A stretch of DNA of 64,000 nucleotides from Cryptomeria japonica (GCF_030272615.1 NC_081406.1:476744900-476808899); one strand, 5' to 3'. Positions 1 through 12,719 are shown, numbered from the stretch's first letter. Notes: generated by a model not told the origin, from the sequence alone. Numbers and translations are program-made.

Positions 1-256
1 TCAGTTTGAAATCTACAACAAGGATTGAAAATCCTTTGAAATATGCTCAGTAATTGTATTAAACTTGTTGGATGGGCTTGCTTCATTGTCAAACTTGCAA
101 TCCGGGACTACTCTATGTAAAACAGTGATAAAATGATCAATATTCCCTTTATCCATAGATCCCTCCTTCATCAATTTCTATGCAGCCATCATCATGAGCT
201 CAGTAGGACTCATCTCAGTTATGTTTTTCTTTACAACCTGTGAGGTGTCAATTGAT
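1..256 (-). pseudogene. B1 ORF2, C-terminal part (left of element A)
   Basis: Read on the minus strand, this piece aligns with B2 ORF2 around 45490-45770: both carry an MSPT(E/K)LMMM stretch, KLMKEGS and then a helical segment ending in ISK(D/N)FQSL. It has one in-frame stop (TAG where B2 has a glutamine codon). It continues ORF2 from 8824 once element A is removed. Function unknown; the predicted helices suggest a coiled-coil tail. Confidence 0.75.
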
Positions 257-2060
257 TGTTGCCATTATGTTTTCATTGATGTCAACCGGTATGGGATGAC
301 TACCAATATGAGAGATGTATGTGCAACACTATCATGAAGGATTACAGAATGAGATATCTTTGATATCACCTTGTGTTGCAAAACACTGGTATGGTAAGGA
401 AGAGAATGATCACTGGAATCACCGGTACACAAGTTAGTGCCTAACTTGTGTGGATGAAAGGGCAAGGTTATCGGTATTGTGTATCACCGATAAGGAAAGG
501 ATGTCAACTAATAAGTGTTGTGTTGACAGTGTGTAGTTACCATCTGACAATCTCATGACCAGTATATAAGCAGGATGACCAGGGTGCTTGAGTTGTTCTT
601 TGTGATGAAGAGGTATAATATTACCTAAATCACATCAACATCGGAGGAGAAGAATGAATAGGTCACCTCTATGTTGTGAGGTTGCAGAATAGCAGGACTC
701 CCATCGGATGATGTTGGAGTCACCATGTCTAGTGATGACTGATAGTGAATGTGCTCACACCGGATCACATGTGTCTATTTGAAGATATATTGCACAAACA
801 GGGATGTCACATGAGTGCATTACAGGATGTAGATGGCAATGTATCACTCCACTGGTAAATAGAGCTTATCTCCTATTATACATAATGTGTGTTATAGTTA
901 TGTGAGATAAGGAAGAAGAGGTAAAGGCAAGTGTTTGAAGGCTCACACCAGATCTAGCGGTGAAACAAAGGAATGCCTCAAGTGCATGAAATCATGGTTA
1001 TGCACTGGATCGAAAGAGAAGGCATGTTGGGATGCCAGCGTAGTTGAAGTATGTTGGGTTTGTCTCTTTGACAAACTGGTTGAGATATGGTCTGAGCTAA
1101 TTAGAGAGAAGGCAAGGGTGAGCAGAGGCAATCAGAGGAGAATGGTCGGATTGAAGATAGAGTCTGGTGAAGGTTGATGACATAGTATCATCAAGAGTGT
1201 TTACCGCTATGTATGTCCACCGATAATATAGAAAAGGTGCAGATGCAGAAAAATCCCATCTGATGAAGATGAACATGCTATGGATAGACATGTATGGTGA
1301 CTGGTTAAGGAGTTCCACCAGAAGTACAACAAAGAGAAGACATGAGGATTTAATCGGTAAAATGTGGCTATCGCCAGGGTTAGTAAACCGATAGAAAAGA
1401 AGTGTCGGTTGTGTGTTTGGTCGGTGATCCTATCTGAACTGACACATCGATCCAAGCTACCAGTTGGTTGATGCGGATGCCATGTGGAGTCAAGGTGGTG
1501 AACTTGCATGTATCTATAGATGGAATATGCACTGACGAGGTTGTTGAAGGGTTGGTGGATTATCATGTTCATACCGACACAGATGATCTAGCAGAGGTGA
1601 AGGTCAACATGGATGCCACGAAGAGATGTAATGGAAAGCTCACAGAGGTCAGTGAAGTGTCATGTAGGGATAGGTATTTCTACAGGTATGCATTTAATAT
1701 GGATCCCATGATTTGTGGATTGGGTCAGAGGAGTGCGGCTCAAGAAAGAATGAACGACAGAGAAAAATCAAGGAGTTGTTAGCACTTGAATCAAGCAAGA
1801 AAATTAGATTGTGAGAAGACCTCGAGAAGGAAATAGCAAAAATATTAATGGCATTTTGACAGATGCAGGTCAAGATACAAGGTCATGGTTGCTAAGTTTA
1901 GAAAATGCATACTGGAAGGCGCATTAATAGCAGTGATGTGCAAATAGTTGTCTGGGGGATCAGATTGGATAAGATCTACTTTGATTTGGTTTGCCTCAAG
2001 GTTGATGAGGAAACCCTAACCACCTGAGATTTGAATTGGATTTTGGTGGGAAGACTGGGC

Positions 2061-2068
2061 TATAAATA
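2061..2068 (+). promoter_or_regulatory. TATA box of element A 5' LTR
   Basis: TATAAATA in a GC-richer setting. The homologous site in the 3' LTR is TATAAAAA at 7976. Position inside the LTR fits a Pol II start about 30 bp downstream. Confidence 0.55.
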
Positions 2069-2869
2069 AGCAAGCCAAAGATAATGTGAATTTCTTCTGA
2101 ACAGAAGAACATAGAGCTACTACATGTGAGAGGAGATCAGTCAAGTGCTCATCATGGAGATATAGAAGAGACTGAGTGTGAGGGAGAACAAGGTGAAGTG
2201 TTCAACCGATAGAAGTGAAGAACCGATAGTTTCCATATCGGTAGAGAAGAAGAAAAGGTAACTACAGAGAAGGTAGGCATAGAACCGATTGAGTTTAGTA
2301 TCAGTGGAGAGCAATAGAGTAGCTGAAAGAAGTGAGAACCGGCAGAGAGAGAGAGAACTAGTAGAAGAGGAAAAGAAGCTGAACCGATAAGGTTGCAACA
2401 AGAAGATAAGATTCCAGCAGTGAGTGGGTGAGGTAGAGAATCGGTAGTGAACTAGATAGAAGATCCAGAAGAGAGATTTGTAGAAGAGTTACAAAATTCA
2501 TTTGTAACAAGGTTATTAATTTGTAAATGATTATGTATTGTATTCACTGAGTTGTATCTCGGTATAGGGGTTGTAGTTCCTTTGGGTTGTAGCCCATAAA
2601 AAAGTTAGGGGTTGGTGCTCCTTTGGTTTGTGCCCTAAATCAGGGGTTGTAGCTCCTTGGGTTGGCTCCCTAAACATTGTAACAGATTTTCATTGTGAAG
2701 CTGGATTGGAGTAGTAGTCTCTAGTAGTATTGCTCACCGAGGTTTTTCCCATCTTGGGTTTTCCTTGTACACATTGGTGCTATGTGATGCCCCTTTGTGT
2801 GAATGCATTTGTGTTTAGATCTATTAATCGGTGTACTCATATAGGATTGTTAAAGGGAAAAGATTGAGA

Positions 2870-2897
2870 ACCACTAATTCACCCCCCTCTCAGTGGT
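2870..2897 (+). promoter_or_regulatory. C-rich-loop stem-loop near LTR end (A, 5' copy)
   Basis: Arms ACCACT and AGTGGT enclose a loop with TTCACCCCCCTC. The same loop with different but complementary arms occurs in the LTRs of B, G, H and I; see findings. Confidence 0.6.
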
Positions 2898-2914
2898 GCA
2901 TTGTGTCTAACAAT

Positions 2915-2926
2915 TGGTATGAGAGC
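2915..2926 (+). other. Primer-binding site of element A
   Basis: TGGTATGAGAGC, two bases after the LTR, differs by one base from the usual plant Copia PBS TGGTATCAGAGC, which is complementary to the 3' end of initiator Met tRNA. Confidence 0.85.
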
Positions 2927-2969
2927 CTAGGTACCTTGTTTATCAAGCTTTATCTCACTTGGGTAGATT

Positions 2970-5088
2970 ATGGCTTAAGGACACAATGGTTTGTTTAGTG
3001 TCAATCCCTGCTCCAATGTTTGATGTTTCAAACTATTCTATTTGGAGTTGTAGAATGGAAGTCTACTTATCCTCGCTAGGGTTTGATGTATGGATGTCAA
3101 TTGTTAATGGTCTCTCTAGGAATGTTTGTCCTCCCACTAGCTCTGAAGAAGAAAGAAGATGCATGTGCAATGAAGAAGCCATGAAGGCTATATTCATTGG
3201 GCTCACCGGTGATGTTTCTTCACAAGTGGATAAATGTAGATCAGCAAAGAGTCTATGGGATAGACTAAGAAAGTTGTATGGAAATGAAACCTGCACCACT
3301 GGATCAGTTTGTGAGAGTGAAAAGAGAAATGGTACAGACACATGCACGAATGACAAAGGTAGATCAGATTGTTGCAGGAGCAATGGTGATGAGGAGACTC
3401 ATCTCTTCATGGCCCATGCAATAGATTTTGAGAATCACACATCAAAAGAGGTAAATGGAGATAGATCCCACCGGTATGATGTGTTTGGAAGTGATAATGA
3501 GGAAGATGAAGAAGAAGGAGATAAGGTAGATAGATCTAGCCAACAAGATCTATTTGATAGTGAAGGTGAAGAAGAAGATGAAGCAGAAGTTGATCTTGAA
3601 GGAGATCTTGTAAATGCACTTGAATAGCTCAATAGAGTAAGAAAGGAATACAAGCTATTCAAGAATTTTTCTATAGTGGAGCAGATCTGGTTAACTAAAT
3701 GCCTTGAAGAATCCTAGAAATGCATCTCAGAGTTGAAGTCTCCAGAAGAAGGCACCAAGGAGTGTTGGAGTAGTGATCTAGCATCTGTGCTAGAAGTTAA
3801 AGATAAAGAATATTTGCAGCTAGTTGGAGAAATGGAGATTCTCCTAAATGACCTTGAGAAATGTTAGGATGCACTCAAGGTAAGCATCCAGTTTGATGGC
3901 AACAGTGATACCTTGGACAAGATGTTGAAGAAGCAAAGCATGCCAAGGACACTAAAGGTTTAGGAAGTGGTGTCGGTGAATGCTCCACCAGCAAGAATGT
4001 CCCCCACAATGACATTATGTTTGTCTCCACAAATGGAGAAAACAGGGGATAGGCCTTCATAGTCAGAAATTATCCCCGAAAGAAGGTTGATCTAACTACA
4101 ACCGATGAAGACTTGTAGACAAGAATGAAGACTGGTGCTACAAGAAGGAGGAATAGTGCAAATCCCAAAGGTAAAGGGAAGATGGGAGAAGACAACTTCA
4201 CCAGAAGCAAGAACATGAGAAGATAGCAAAGAGGACCTCCTACCGGTAGAGGAAAAGGAAATGTTACTGCCCAAAAGACAAAGCAAGTGTGGGAAAAGAA
4301 GAGATCAGATGGAAAAACTGCACAAAATGGACAACCTAGGATCCATCCTCGAAGAAGTAGAAATGGAGATGCTAAACCAGTAACATCTCCCCATGCATGG
4401 CAGAATAAATTTGTAAGTCATATGCCATCCTTTACTGGTTATTGCTTTGCATGTAATAGTTATGGTCATAGGGCAGAAGAATGTAGAATGAGATCTAGAA
4501 GGAATAATCTAAGTTCTCACAGACATCATGCATGTGAGAAAAATGTATCCAGGAGTAGATACATGCATGTCCCCTCTCCCAGTTATGCTAGAAAGAATCC
4601 ATTTGTTTTTCCCAATAATGTAAATGTTGTATATTATAACTGTAATGGATTTGGCCATAGAGAGTTTTAATGCATGAAGAGGAACTTGCAGTCATATGGA
4701 GGTCGGAACAGCAACTGTGCTCCGTAGGAAAAATGGATATAGAGCATATGGAAGTCAAAAAACTGCATGGAACCAAAGGAGAAATGTCCCTACAGGAGCA
4801 AGAGCTACACTGGTTTTGGTTGTTAATCACAACAACATGACCAGAAGCAGATGGTCAAACCGGTATGTCAAGAGATTCTATAATCATGAAGTTGGGATGG
4901 ATTTTATGTGCTACTATAGCACTACTTCGGGTGATGATGCAAAATCCAAAAAATAAAAGACCCATCAGCAGAAGATGTTGAGACCTGCTCCCAAGACTGA
5001 AAATGGGAAGAAGAGTGAGACCAAGCAGGTATGGAGGAAGAAGCAAGAGGATGCGACCATGGACCGGCACTGTGTATTCAATGCATAG
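2970..5088 (+). pseudogene. Element A gag relic (Copia type, zinc knuckles)
   Basis: Gag forms the particle that packages element RNA. The N-terminal part (about 2990-3290) shows the Copia gag pattern: SNYSIW, then MEVYLSSLGFDVW, then KSLWDRLRKLYGNE. An acidic linker follows (3490-3620). A CCHC knuckle, CFACNSYGHRAEEC, is at about 4445-4485, and a degraded one, YYNCNGFGHREF, ends at 4670. The natural start ATG at 2970 is followed at once by GCT TAA, probably from GCT CAA, and the frame then shifts. Further stops and shifts follow, so it cannot make a full protein. The last readable segment, with QVWRKK, ends at TAG 5086-5088. There is no protease domain after it. Confidence 0.8.
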
Positions 5089-6218
5089 GTGATATCTCCT
5101 AAGGCCTAAAGGAGATGCAGGATCTCAAGGGGAGTAGTGTATTGAACTAGATCATTCACCCCCTAAGTGAAGAAGGACACTTGAATAACAAGTTGTTGTC
5201 GGTATGAAGGAAGAAAATGAGATGATAAGTGTGTGTAGAGGCTACCTTGACTACACACCTATAGATGAGAATTAGATCACTATTGTTGTGTCAATGTATG
5301 AGAAGATAACAATCAGAATCAGATACAAGGTGACACAACATGTCAGGAGTCACAGGAAGGTGTTCCAGTAGTGATAGTGAATCGGTACAGAAAACCAGTA
5401 TATGAAGGATGTTACCAGCATGATTGCTAACAGGTACTTGCAGGTTATGTAAGACAATGAGGTTGTATATCATTACAATAGCCCCAATAGCATGGAATGT
5501 GAAGCTATGTCTCAAGTAGTATTGGAAAAGACTTGAATGGCATATGTTGGCCCAGAGGTTGATCATGCATGCTCAAATGTTTTTGAGCTAACCGGTTTGA
5601 TCTATAACTTGATGATGACATTGTATGGTATTGTGTACATCTAGGATCATGTCATAGGTTGTGGTGAAATAATGGAGCTGAAAGATTATCAGATGATCAT
5701 AGTTGCATAGCTTAATCAATATATGGTGAAGAGCGGATCCCCGATATTAGACCTGATTGGAGATGAGGACCTGAGATATATGAATCAGGGGGAGTTCAAG
5801 TGCTTATGTTGCAGAGTTTGAATGCTTGAACTTGTAAAGATACTGACTGCCCAAACTGCAGATGATGGAAATTGCAGTAGGAATACCTAGGATAATTTCA
5901 TGGTTATGGGTATCTGCTTGTCATTTGGTTGGTTTTATTCATAGTACAATCTCATTTGATTCTAAAAAAATTTGGGATCAAATGGGAGGTGATGCAATTT
6001 GACCAGTAGTCCTCCATCTCAAGTGTTGTGACTTGACAAAATGTAACAAGTAGTATCAAAGGAGGAGATACATCCTAACAGTGCCCTTTGTCATTGTTAT
6101 CAAAGGGAGAAATATTTTATAGTATACTTCATACTACATATGTGAGAATCCATTGGATCATACAAATGGGGAGAGTGATTATGTAGTATGTCAGATACTA
6201 CATGAGTTGACATCAATG
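5089..6218 (+). other. Element A non-coding internal region
   Basis: No ORF with recognisable similarity and no pol motifs in any frame. It holds short repeats of the type (T/A)CAAATGGG and CAAAGGG. A central PPT-like run, AAAGGGAGAAAT, lies at about 6101-6112. Its only clear function is as spacer before the 3' PPT. Confidence 0.6.
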
Positions 6219-6232
6219 CCAAAGGGGGACAT
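6219..6232 (+). other. Polypurine tract of element A
   Basis: CCAAAGGGGGACAT abuts the 3' LTR. It is flanked by the inverted arms GTTGACATCAATG (6206-6218) and CATTAATGTCAAC (6250-6262). Confidence 0.8.
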
Positions 6233-8818
6233 TATTGGCTTTGTGCGTTCATTAATGTCAACCAGTATTGGATGACTACCGGTATGAGAGATGTATGTGC
6301 AACACTATCATGAAGGAGTATAAAATGAGATATCTTTGATATTACCTTGTGTTGCAAAACACTAGTATAGTAAGGAAGAGAATGATCATTGGAATCACCA
6401 GTACACAAGTTAGTGCCTTACTTGTGTGGATGAAAGGGAAAGGTTACTAGTATAGTGTATCACCAATAAGGAAAGGATGTCAACTAATAAGTGTTGTGTT
6501 GACAGTGTGTAGTTGCCAACTGACAATCTCATGACCAGTGTACAAGCAGGATGGGTAAGGTGCTTGAGCTATTGTTTGTGATGAAGAGGCAGAATGTTAC
6601 CTAAATCACATCAGACTGGAGGAGAATAATGAACAAGCACCGGTATGTTGTGAGGTTGTAGTCACCATGTGTAGTGATGACTAGCAGTGAATGTGCTCAC
6701 ACCGGATCACATGTGTTTGTTTGAAGATATGTTGCACAAACAGCGATGTCACATGACTGCATTGCAGGATGCAGGTGACAAGGTATCACTCCACCGCTAA
6801 GTGGATCTTATCTCTTATTATGAATAATATGCATTAGAGTTCTGTGAGATAAGGAAGAAGAGGTCAAGGCAAGTTTTTGAAGGCTCACACCAGATCTAGC
6901 AGTGAAACAAAGGAATACCTCAAGTGCATGAAATTGGGGTTATGCACTGGACCGAAAGAGAAGGCATGTTGGGATGTCGGTGCAGTTGAATTATGTTGGG
7001 TTTGTCTCTTTGACAAACTGGTTGAGATATGGTCTGAGCTGATCAGGGAGAAGGCAAGGCTAAGCAGAGGCAGTCAGAGGAGAATGGATTGAAAATGGAG
7101 TCTAGTGAAGGTTAATGACATAGTACTGGTATGTATGTCCACCAGTAATACAGACAAGGTGCAAATGTAGAAGACTCCCATCTGATGAAGATGAACATGC
7201 TATGGATAGACATGTCTGCTGACCAGTTAAGGAGTTCCACTAATAGTTCAACAAAGAGAAGACATGAGGAGTTAACCGGTAAAATGTGAGATACATGTAG
7301 GGTTAGTAAACTGGTAGAAAAGAAGTGTCGGTTGTGTGTTTGGTCGGTGATCCTGTCTAAACAGAAGCACCGATCCAAGCTGGCAGCTGGTCGACATGGA
7401 TGCCACGTGGATTCAAGGTGGAGAACTTGCATGCAGCTCTAGATGGAATGTGCACCAACGAGGTTGTTGAAGGGTTGGTCTATTATCCTGTTCATACTGA
7501 CATAGATGATCTAGAAGAGATGGAGGTCGACGTGGATGCCACAAAGAGATAAAGTGGAAAGCTCACAGAGGTCAATGAAGTGTCATGTAGGGATAGGTGT
7601 TTCTACAAGTATACATTTCATATGGATCCCATGATTTGTGGATCAGATCAGAGGAGTGTGGATCGAGGAAGAATAAACGATAGAGAAAAATAAGGGAGTT
7701 GTTGGCACCTGAATCAAAGCAAGAAAATCAGATTGTGAGAAGACCTCAAGAAGGAAATAGCAGAAATATTAATGTCATTTTGACAGATGCAGGTCGCGAT
7801 ATAGGGTCGTGGTTGCTAAGTTTGGAAAATGTGTACTGGAAGGCATGTTAATGGCTATGATGTGAAAATAGTTGTCTGGGGGATCAAATCAGATAAGATT
7901 TGATTGGATCTAGTTTTCCTTGAGGTTGATGAGGAAACCCTAACCACCTGAGATTCGAATTGGGTTATAAAAAAGAAAGCCAAAGATATTGTGAAGTGCT
8001 ACTGAACAGAATAACATAGAGTTGTTGCATGTGAGAGGAGATCAGTCAAGTGCTCATCAAGGAGATATAGAAGAGACTGAGTGTGAGGGAGAATGAGGTT
8101 GAAGTGTTCAACTGGTAGAAGTGCAAAACCGGTAGTGTCCATACCAGCAAAGAAGAAGAAAAGGTAAGTGTAGAGAAGGTAGGCATAGAACTAGCTAAAT
8201 GTAGTATCGATGGAGAGCAGCAGAGCATCTGAAAGAAGTGAGAACCAGTAGAGAGAGAGTGAACCGGTAGAGGAGGAAAAGAGGCTGAACCGATAAGGTT
8301 GCAGCAAGAAGATAAGATTGCAGCAGTGAGTGGGTGAGGTACAGAACCAACAGTGAACTAGATAGAAGATCCAGAAGAGATATTTGCAGAAGAGTTACAA
8401 AATTCATTTGTAACAAGGTTATTAATTTGTAAATGATTATGTTTTGTATTCACTGAGTTGTAGCTCGGTGCAGGGGTTGTACCTCCTTTGGGTTGTAGCC
8501 CATAAACAAGTTAGGGGTTGGTGCTCCTTGGGTTGGTGACCTAAATCAGGGGTTGTAGCTCCTTGATTTGGTACCCTAAACATTGTAACATATTTTCATT
8601 GTGAGGCTGGATTGGAGCAGTAGTCTCCAGAAGCATTGCTCACCGAGGTTTTTCCCATCTTGGGTTTTCCTCATGCACACTGGTGTTATGTGATGTCCCT
8701 TTGTGTGAATGCATTTGTGTTTAGATATGTTAATCGGTGTACTCACATAGGATTGTTAAAGGGAAAAGATTGAGAACCAATGATTCACCCCCCTCTCAGT
8801 GGTGCATTGTGTCTATCA
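6233..8818 (+). repeat. 3' LTR of element A
   Basis: Homologous to 257-2912 from end to end. The start has decayed from TGTTGCC to TATTGGC and the end from TAACA to TATCA. TATAAAAA at 7976 matches the TATA box of the 5' copy. Confidence 0.9.
8776..8803 (+). promoter_or_regulatory. C-rich-loop stem-loop near LTR end (A, 3' copy)
   Basis: Arms ACCAATGA and TCAGTGGT (one G-T wobble) around TTCACCCCCCTC. Confidence 0.55.
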
Positions 8819-8823
8819 TTGAC

Positions 8824-11187
8824 AACAATGATGGACCTACTACCAAATTCCCCTTTCTTCTCCTCTAATGATTTATCCTTTATAGCTTCCTCACTTGCAT
8901 TGGTGGCTTCGCCACTTGGTGCAGTCTCTATAACTGTCAGTTCCTCTGTAGGAACTATAACCTCAACCTGTACATTTGTATCCAGAGGACTGTTATCCTC
9001 AATATTAGTATCCTATACAATATCAACCTTTTCACTCTCTTTATTTGTTCGTATCTCAACATTTGTCTATACACTTGTATTTACTAGGGGTTTAATTTCT
9101 AATATCTTAATGTTTTTCAAAATTGAGGGTGAAGTACTCATAATACCCTTTCCTTTCCCTTCAATCGGAGTGTCTGCAATGTCTATTTTTTATTCCGGTG
9201 AAGTAAAGAAACCTTTGTTCTCTCCTAAGAACTTAACCCATGCCTTGTGCATCTCCTTTATTATCTCATTTACCCTTCCTAGCATAAGACTGGTTATTCT
9301 ATGTTTGTTGTTAAAGAATTTTCTCTCTGCTACCTCAAGTGTCCTCTCCATTTCCTCTAGAGTAATAGAAACACAAATAGATAACAATTCTTGATTTTTT
9401 ATGTGTATGTCTTTTTGCATTGATGATAGTCTCCTAGCATCTAACATATCATACAATTATGTCAATATTTGATCTTCAATTTCTATTAAGGATTTCTTAT
9501 AAATATCAAAATATAATAATATTGATTCCTCTACCTCTCTTTGTTCATCATCCTCTATATGTTCATAATAAAACTGTGCATTCTTTAACATGCCATCCTT
9601 AGTGATTTTGTCTACTAACTCTGCACAAGTTTTTGGTGGTATGATAGTTACATCACCAGATTGAATAGTTGCATCAATGTCATTCTTCTTCTTCCTTTTT
9701 GTAGTACCAGATGGAGCTGATGGTGTTGCTTTTGGTGCTTGCTTCTATGCCAGTAATTTGAATGTAACTTTCCTAACCAGTTCCTTTTTAACCTCTACCT
9801 TTGTTTCCTTTGTTTTCTTCCTTACAACCCTCTTGAAAGCCAAGGGTGTATCATCCTCAGATTCAGACTCCATTGTAATGGGCTCGATGTCTACTTCTGG
9901 ATCCTTCCTCTTCATGCCTTTCTCTGGGATAGCATCAATTAATTTTTTGATGTCTTGTGAAACCTTCTCAACAAACTTGCTTGCCTTTCCTTCCTACTTC
10001 TCTCTCTTCTTTTGATTGAGCTCTGTTTCAACCTCTTGTGTTTTCTATTTTGCAGTACCACGGGGCTTCTCTATCTCATCAATAGGTGCATCAATCAACA
10101 TTTTTGCATAAGCCTCAAGGATTTGTGCATCAACTTCATAGCCCATTTCCTCAATCCAAATATTCTGGGGCTTAACCACTTCCATAAGTGTTTCATCTTT
10201 CTTCACCATGAAGCATATGTCGATTGAGTATTTTTCAACAATATGCTTAGGAACCCTTTCCCTAGATTTCATAGACTTTTGGAATCCCTTAAAATATCCC
10301 CATACTTTATCATCTCTTTGACTGCCTAAAGTAGCAATTGATTGTTTCAATTATCTCCCTACCGGGATATCAAATGCACATTGCGTCTTCCCAAAACTGG
10401 GAGTGTAATTCATGAAAAAAAACATTAAGCAAACAATAAAGTTGCCATACCAGAAAGTCCCTTTCTTTTCACCTTTAATCTTTCCTAGGTTTATTAACAA
10501 TTCATCTAACATCCAACTGCATAGATTTCTCATTTTCTCTCATCATTTTATAAGTTGTAAAATGCAGGATCTAGAAACAGAATTTAGTCGGTTTGACTGA
10601 GTTACCTTATAACCAATGATCATGCTACTGAATCTGATGTCTGTGTCGATAATAGTGCTTATTCTCATAGATCTTCTTTCAAATGTCGTGCTAGTGATTT
10701 TGTTGACATAATCATTTGAAACCTTCTTATCTAGATGTTGCCCAACCTATGGTAAACCAGTGATTGCCCTGATGGCTTCCTTGGTAACCTTGTAAGGTCA
10801 ATCTAACCAGATAAACTCTCCATGTTCTCTTCTTAAAACATACCTAATTATTTCATCTTTGAATTCTGCAATTTCTAGAATGTTAGTAAACCCTAAGTCT
10901 TCAATGTGCTTGTATGTTGGTTTGATCTTTCTAGAATCCCCCATAAGCTCGCTCATGTACATGCTCTTTATATTAGATGTCCCCAAATCCTCAATGTGAT
11001 AGTGTATGTATGCCCTAACATCTTCGACATAAACAAATCCCTTCGGGACATGGTAAAATGCTCCAACCGAGTATTCTAGGGTAGCCACATGCAAATACCA
11101 CTTGAAAATTGACTTGGGGTGGTCCTTGACTTCTACTATAGTCAGAATTGCAAAAAAGACAGGAATAGATGATGATCTCACTTCCAT
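8824..11187 (-). pseudogene. B1 ORF2: long protein of unknown function, N-terminal and middle part
   Basis: ORF2 starts at ATG 11187 with MEVRSSSIP, matching MASRSSSAP of B2. It stays readable in one frame, with stops, down to the element A insertion and resumes at 256. Recognisable blocks: VYVEDVRAYI then a region ending EFIWLD (to about 10800); LINLGKIKGEKKGTFWYG (about 10460); KHIVEKYSIDICFMVK (about 10230); an acidic run, SESEDD, next to a lysine-rich run (about 9870-9690); and a helical part with YDMLDARRL (about 9440). There are several stops, including TGA at 10798-10800 where B2 also has a stop. I do not recognise the family. It has no RT, integrase or protease motif. Confidence 0.75.
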
Positions 11188-11418
11188 GATTAAATATAAA
11201 TACATGTTGATCACTTCCGGTGAAACCCTTAGCAAACTCTTCTAGTTGCCGGTGAAATCGCTCAAGAATAAATCTAATTACTTTGAAATGCCTTTAATTG
11301 CTCTTAGATGCTCTTAATCACACTAAATTGCTCTGAATGCAAGGTGATCAATAATGAAGTGAATTCTACCTTTTAACCTCCAAGAAAAACCCTTAACTTT
11401 TATTAACATCAATAACTA
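11188..11418 (-). other. B1 spacer between gag and ORF2
   Basis: AT-rich, no supported coding. The equivalent spacer in B2 is 48229-48598. Confidence 0.5.
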
Positions 11419-12717
11419 CCAGTGAAAGATACCGGATCTCAAACAAAACATATCCATGCTGGATAAGCATTTCCAATGTCTAGAACCTCTTCCCGGGGTA
11501 TATGCAATATCTTCATGAATTATGCCTACCCCTAAGGCATCTACCTTAGTTACTAGATGAGCTACTTGCCGGTGCAGGACCAAACTCCTCTGTCGGATAA
11601 GTAACCGGTGCATTTTCATCTGTTGATTGTTCTTCAGTCTTCCTGACCCATCTTTGAGTATGATCTTGTCAGATTTCATTGAACTTTTCTTTCCCTTTCT
11701 CATTTGATCCTTCATTACCAACCCGTGGATTTCTACTTCTATAGAATTTAGTAATATCCAACCTCATTACATGCATAACATGTAACATTGTTCCTTTGAA
11801 TTGCTTTACTAAAACTGGTATAACTGATTGACCTACACTAATTAACCATATGTCCAAACTTTCCACATGCATAGCATTTAACATTCATTCTGTACTTTTA
11901 TGTCTTGTGACCATACTTATTACATTTAGAACATTTACCAGGAGCAGAATCAGGGTTCTTATTTTCTTTGTTTCTACATTTCTTAGCCATGTGACCAAAT
12001 CTATTGCAAACAAAACATATACCATTAAATTTCTAAGCATTAAATTGCCTTACCAGTGCCTTATGGTTTTGATCTTCATTAGCAGTACCGGAACTCTGTC
12101 CTTGCTCAAATCCAAGTCCACTGGAATCTCCAATCTTCCTTTGTCTCTTCAATAACTCATCTAGCTCTGCTGAACTAATCTTGAATTTCTCTTTGTACTC
12201 ACTTGTGGTAGTTAGATCTTCTCTCAAAATTATCATTTGTCTCTCAAGCTCTTATTCATTGCTCTGGGATTGTACTAAATTAGTTCTCAATGTATCATTC
12301 TCGTGAACCAACTTACCACATTCTTCAAATTTGTTCTTCAGGGATACAACAATATTTTCTTCCTTTTTCTTCTAGTCCTCAATTTCCTTAGACATTCTCA
12401 TAGTTATAGCTTGCATTTCATTTCTCATAACCACGTTCTCCTAACTCAATTTCTGACATTGTTCCTTAAGTGCATCTTTCTCTTCATCATCCTGATTTTG
12501 TAAAAGTTCCTTCCTTCTAGCCTGAACAGATGATAGCATCTCCTGTATGACAAGAATGAATTCCTTAGCAGAATTCAATTCATCTTGTAGGTTTAATTTT
12601 TTCAACCTTTCAGCATCATAATATTCAAGTGCCATCTCAAGTTGCTTGATAAAACCCATGTCCATGGATTCTAGATTTAGGATCTACCTCAAGTTATTAA
12701 ACTTCCTTTGAGGTACA
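11419..12717 (-). pseudogene. B1 gag-like relic: coiled coil plus zinc-knuckle array
   Basis: Minus-strand reading gives a long heptad-rich helical region (about 12660-12150, e.g. QLEMALEYYDAERLKKL) and then the motif LDELLKRQRK with GLGFEQGQSS, as in Copia gag proteins of the Sirevirus kind. A set of CCHC knuckles follows: CFVCNRFGHMAKKC is intact; CSKCNKYGHKT, CYACGKFGHMVN and CYACNEVGYY are broken by stops or lost ligands. The start codon of B2 (ATG 49794) is lost here. Many stops; not functional. Confidence 0.75.
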
Positions 12718-12719
12718 AG

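Larger units (their letters stand above)
257..2912 (+). repeat. 5' LTR of element A
   Basis: Starts TGTTGCC and ends TCTAACA immediately before the PBS; the copy at 6233-8818 matches it over the full length with scattered changes and small indels. A TATA box lies at 2061, so roughly the first 2.1 kb would be U3 and the last 0.8 kb R-U5. No supported coding region; short ORFs across it are not conserved between the two LTRs. Confidence 0.9.
257..8818 (+). mobile_element. A: gag-only LTR retrotransposon with giant LTRs (TR-GAG type)
   Basis: Two LTRs of 2656 bp (257-2912) and 2586 bp (6233-8818) enclose only 3.3 kb. The PBS directly follows the 5' LTR and the PPT directly precedes the 3' LTR. 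The flanks are TTGAT (252-256) and TTGAC (8819-8823), a 4/5 TSD. Inside there is a Copia-type gag relic and then about 1.1 kb without coding. No protease, integrase, RT or RNase H is found, which is the layout of the terminal-repeat gag-only elements described in plants. It lies in ORF2 of B1 in the opposite orientation. Confidence 0.9.

Noticed and set aside
8780-9394. 204-codon plus-strand hydrophobic frame looking like a membrane protein
   Set aside because: It is the antisense of B1 ORF2 and crosses the element A end; the minus strand is conserved with B2.
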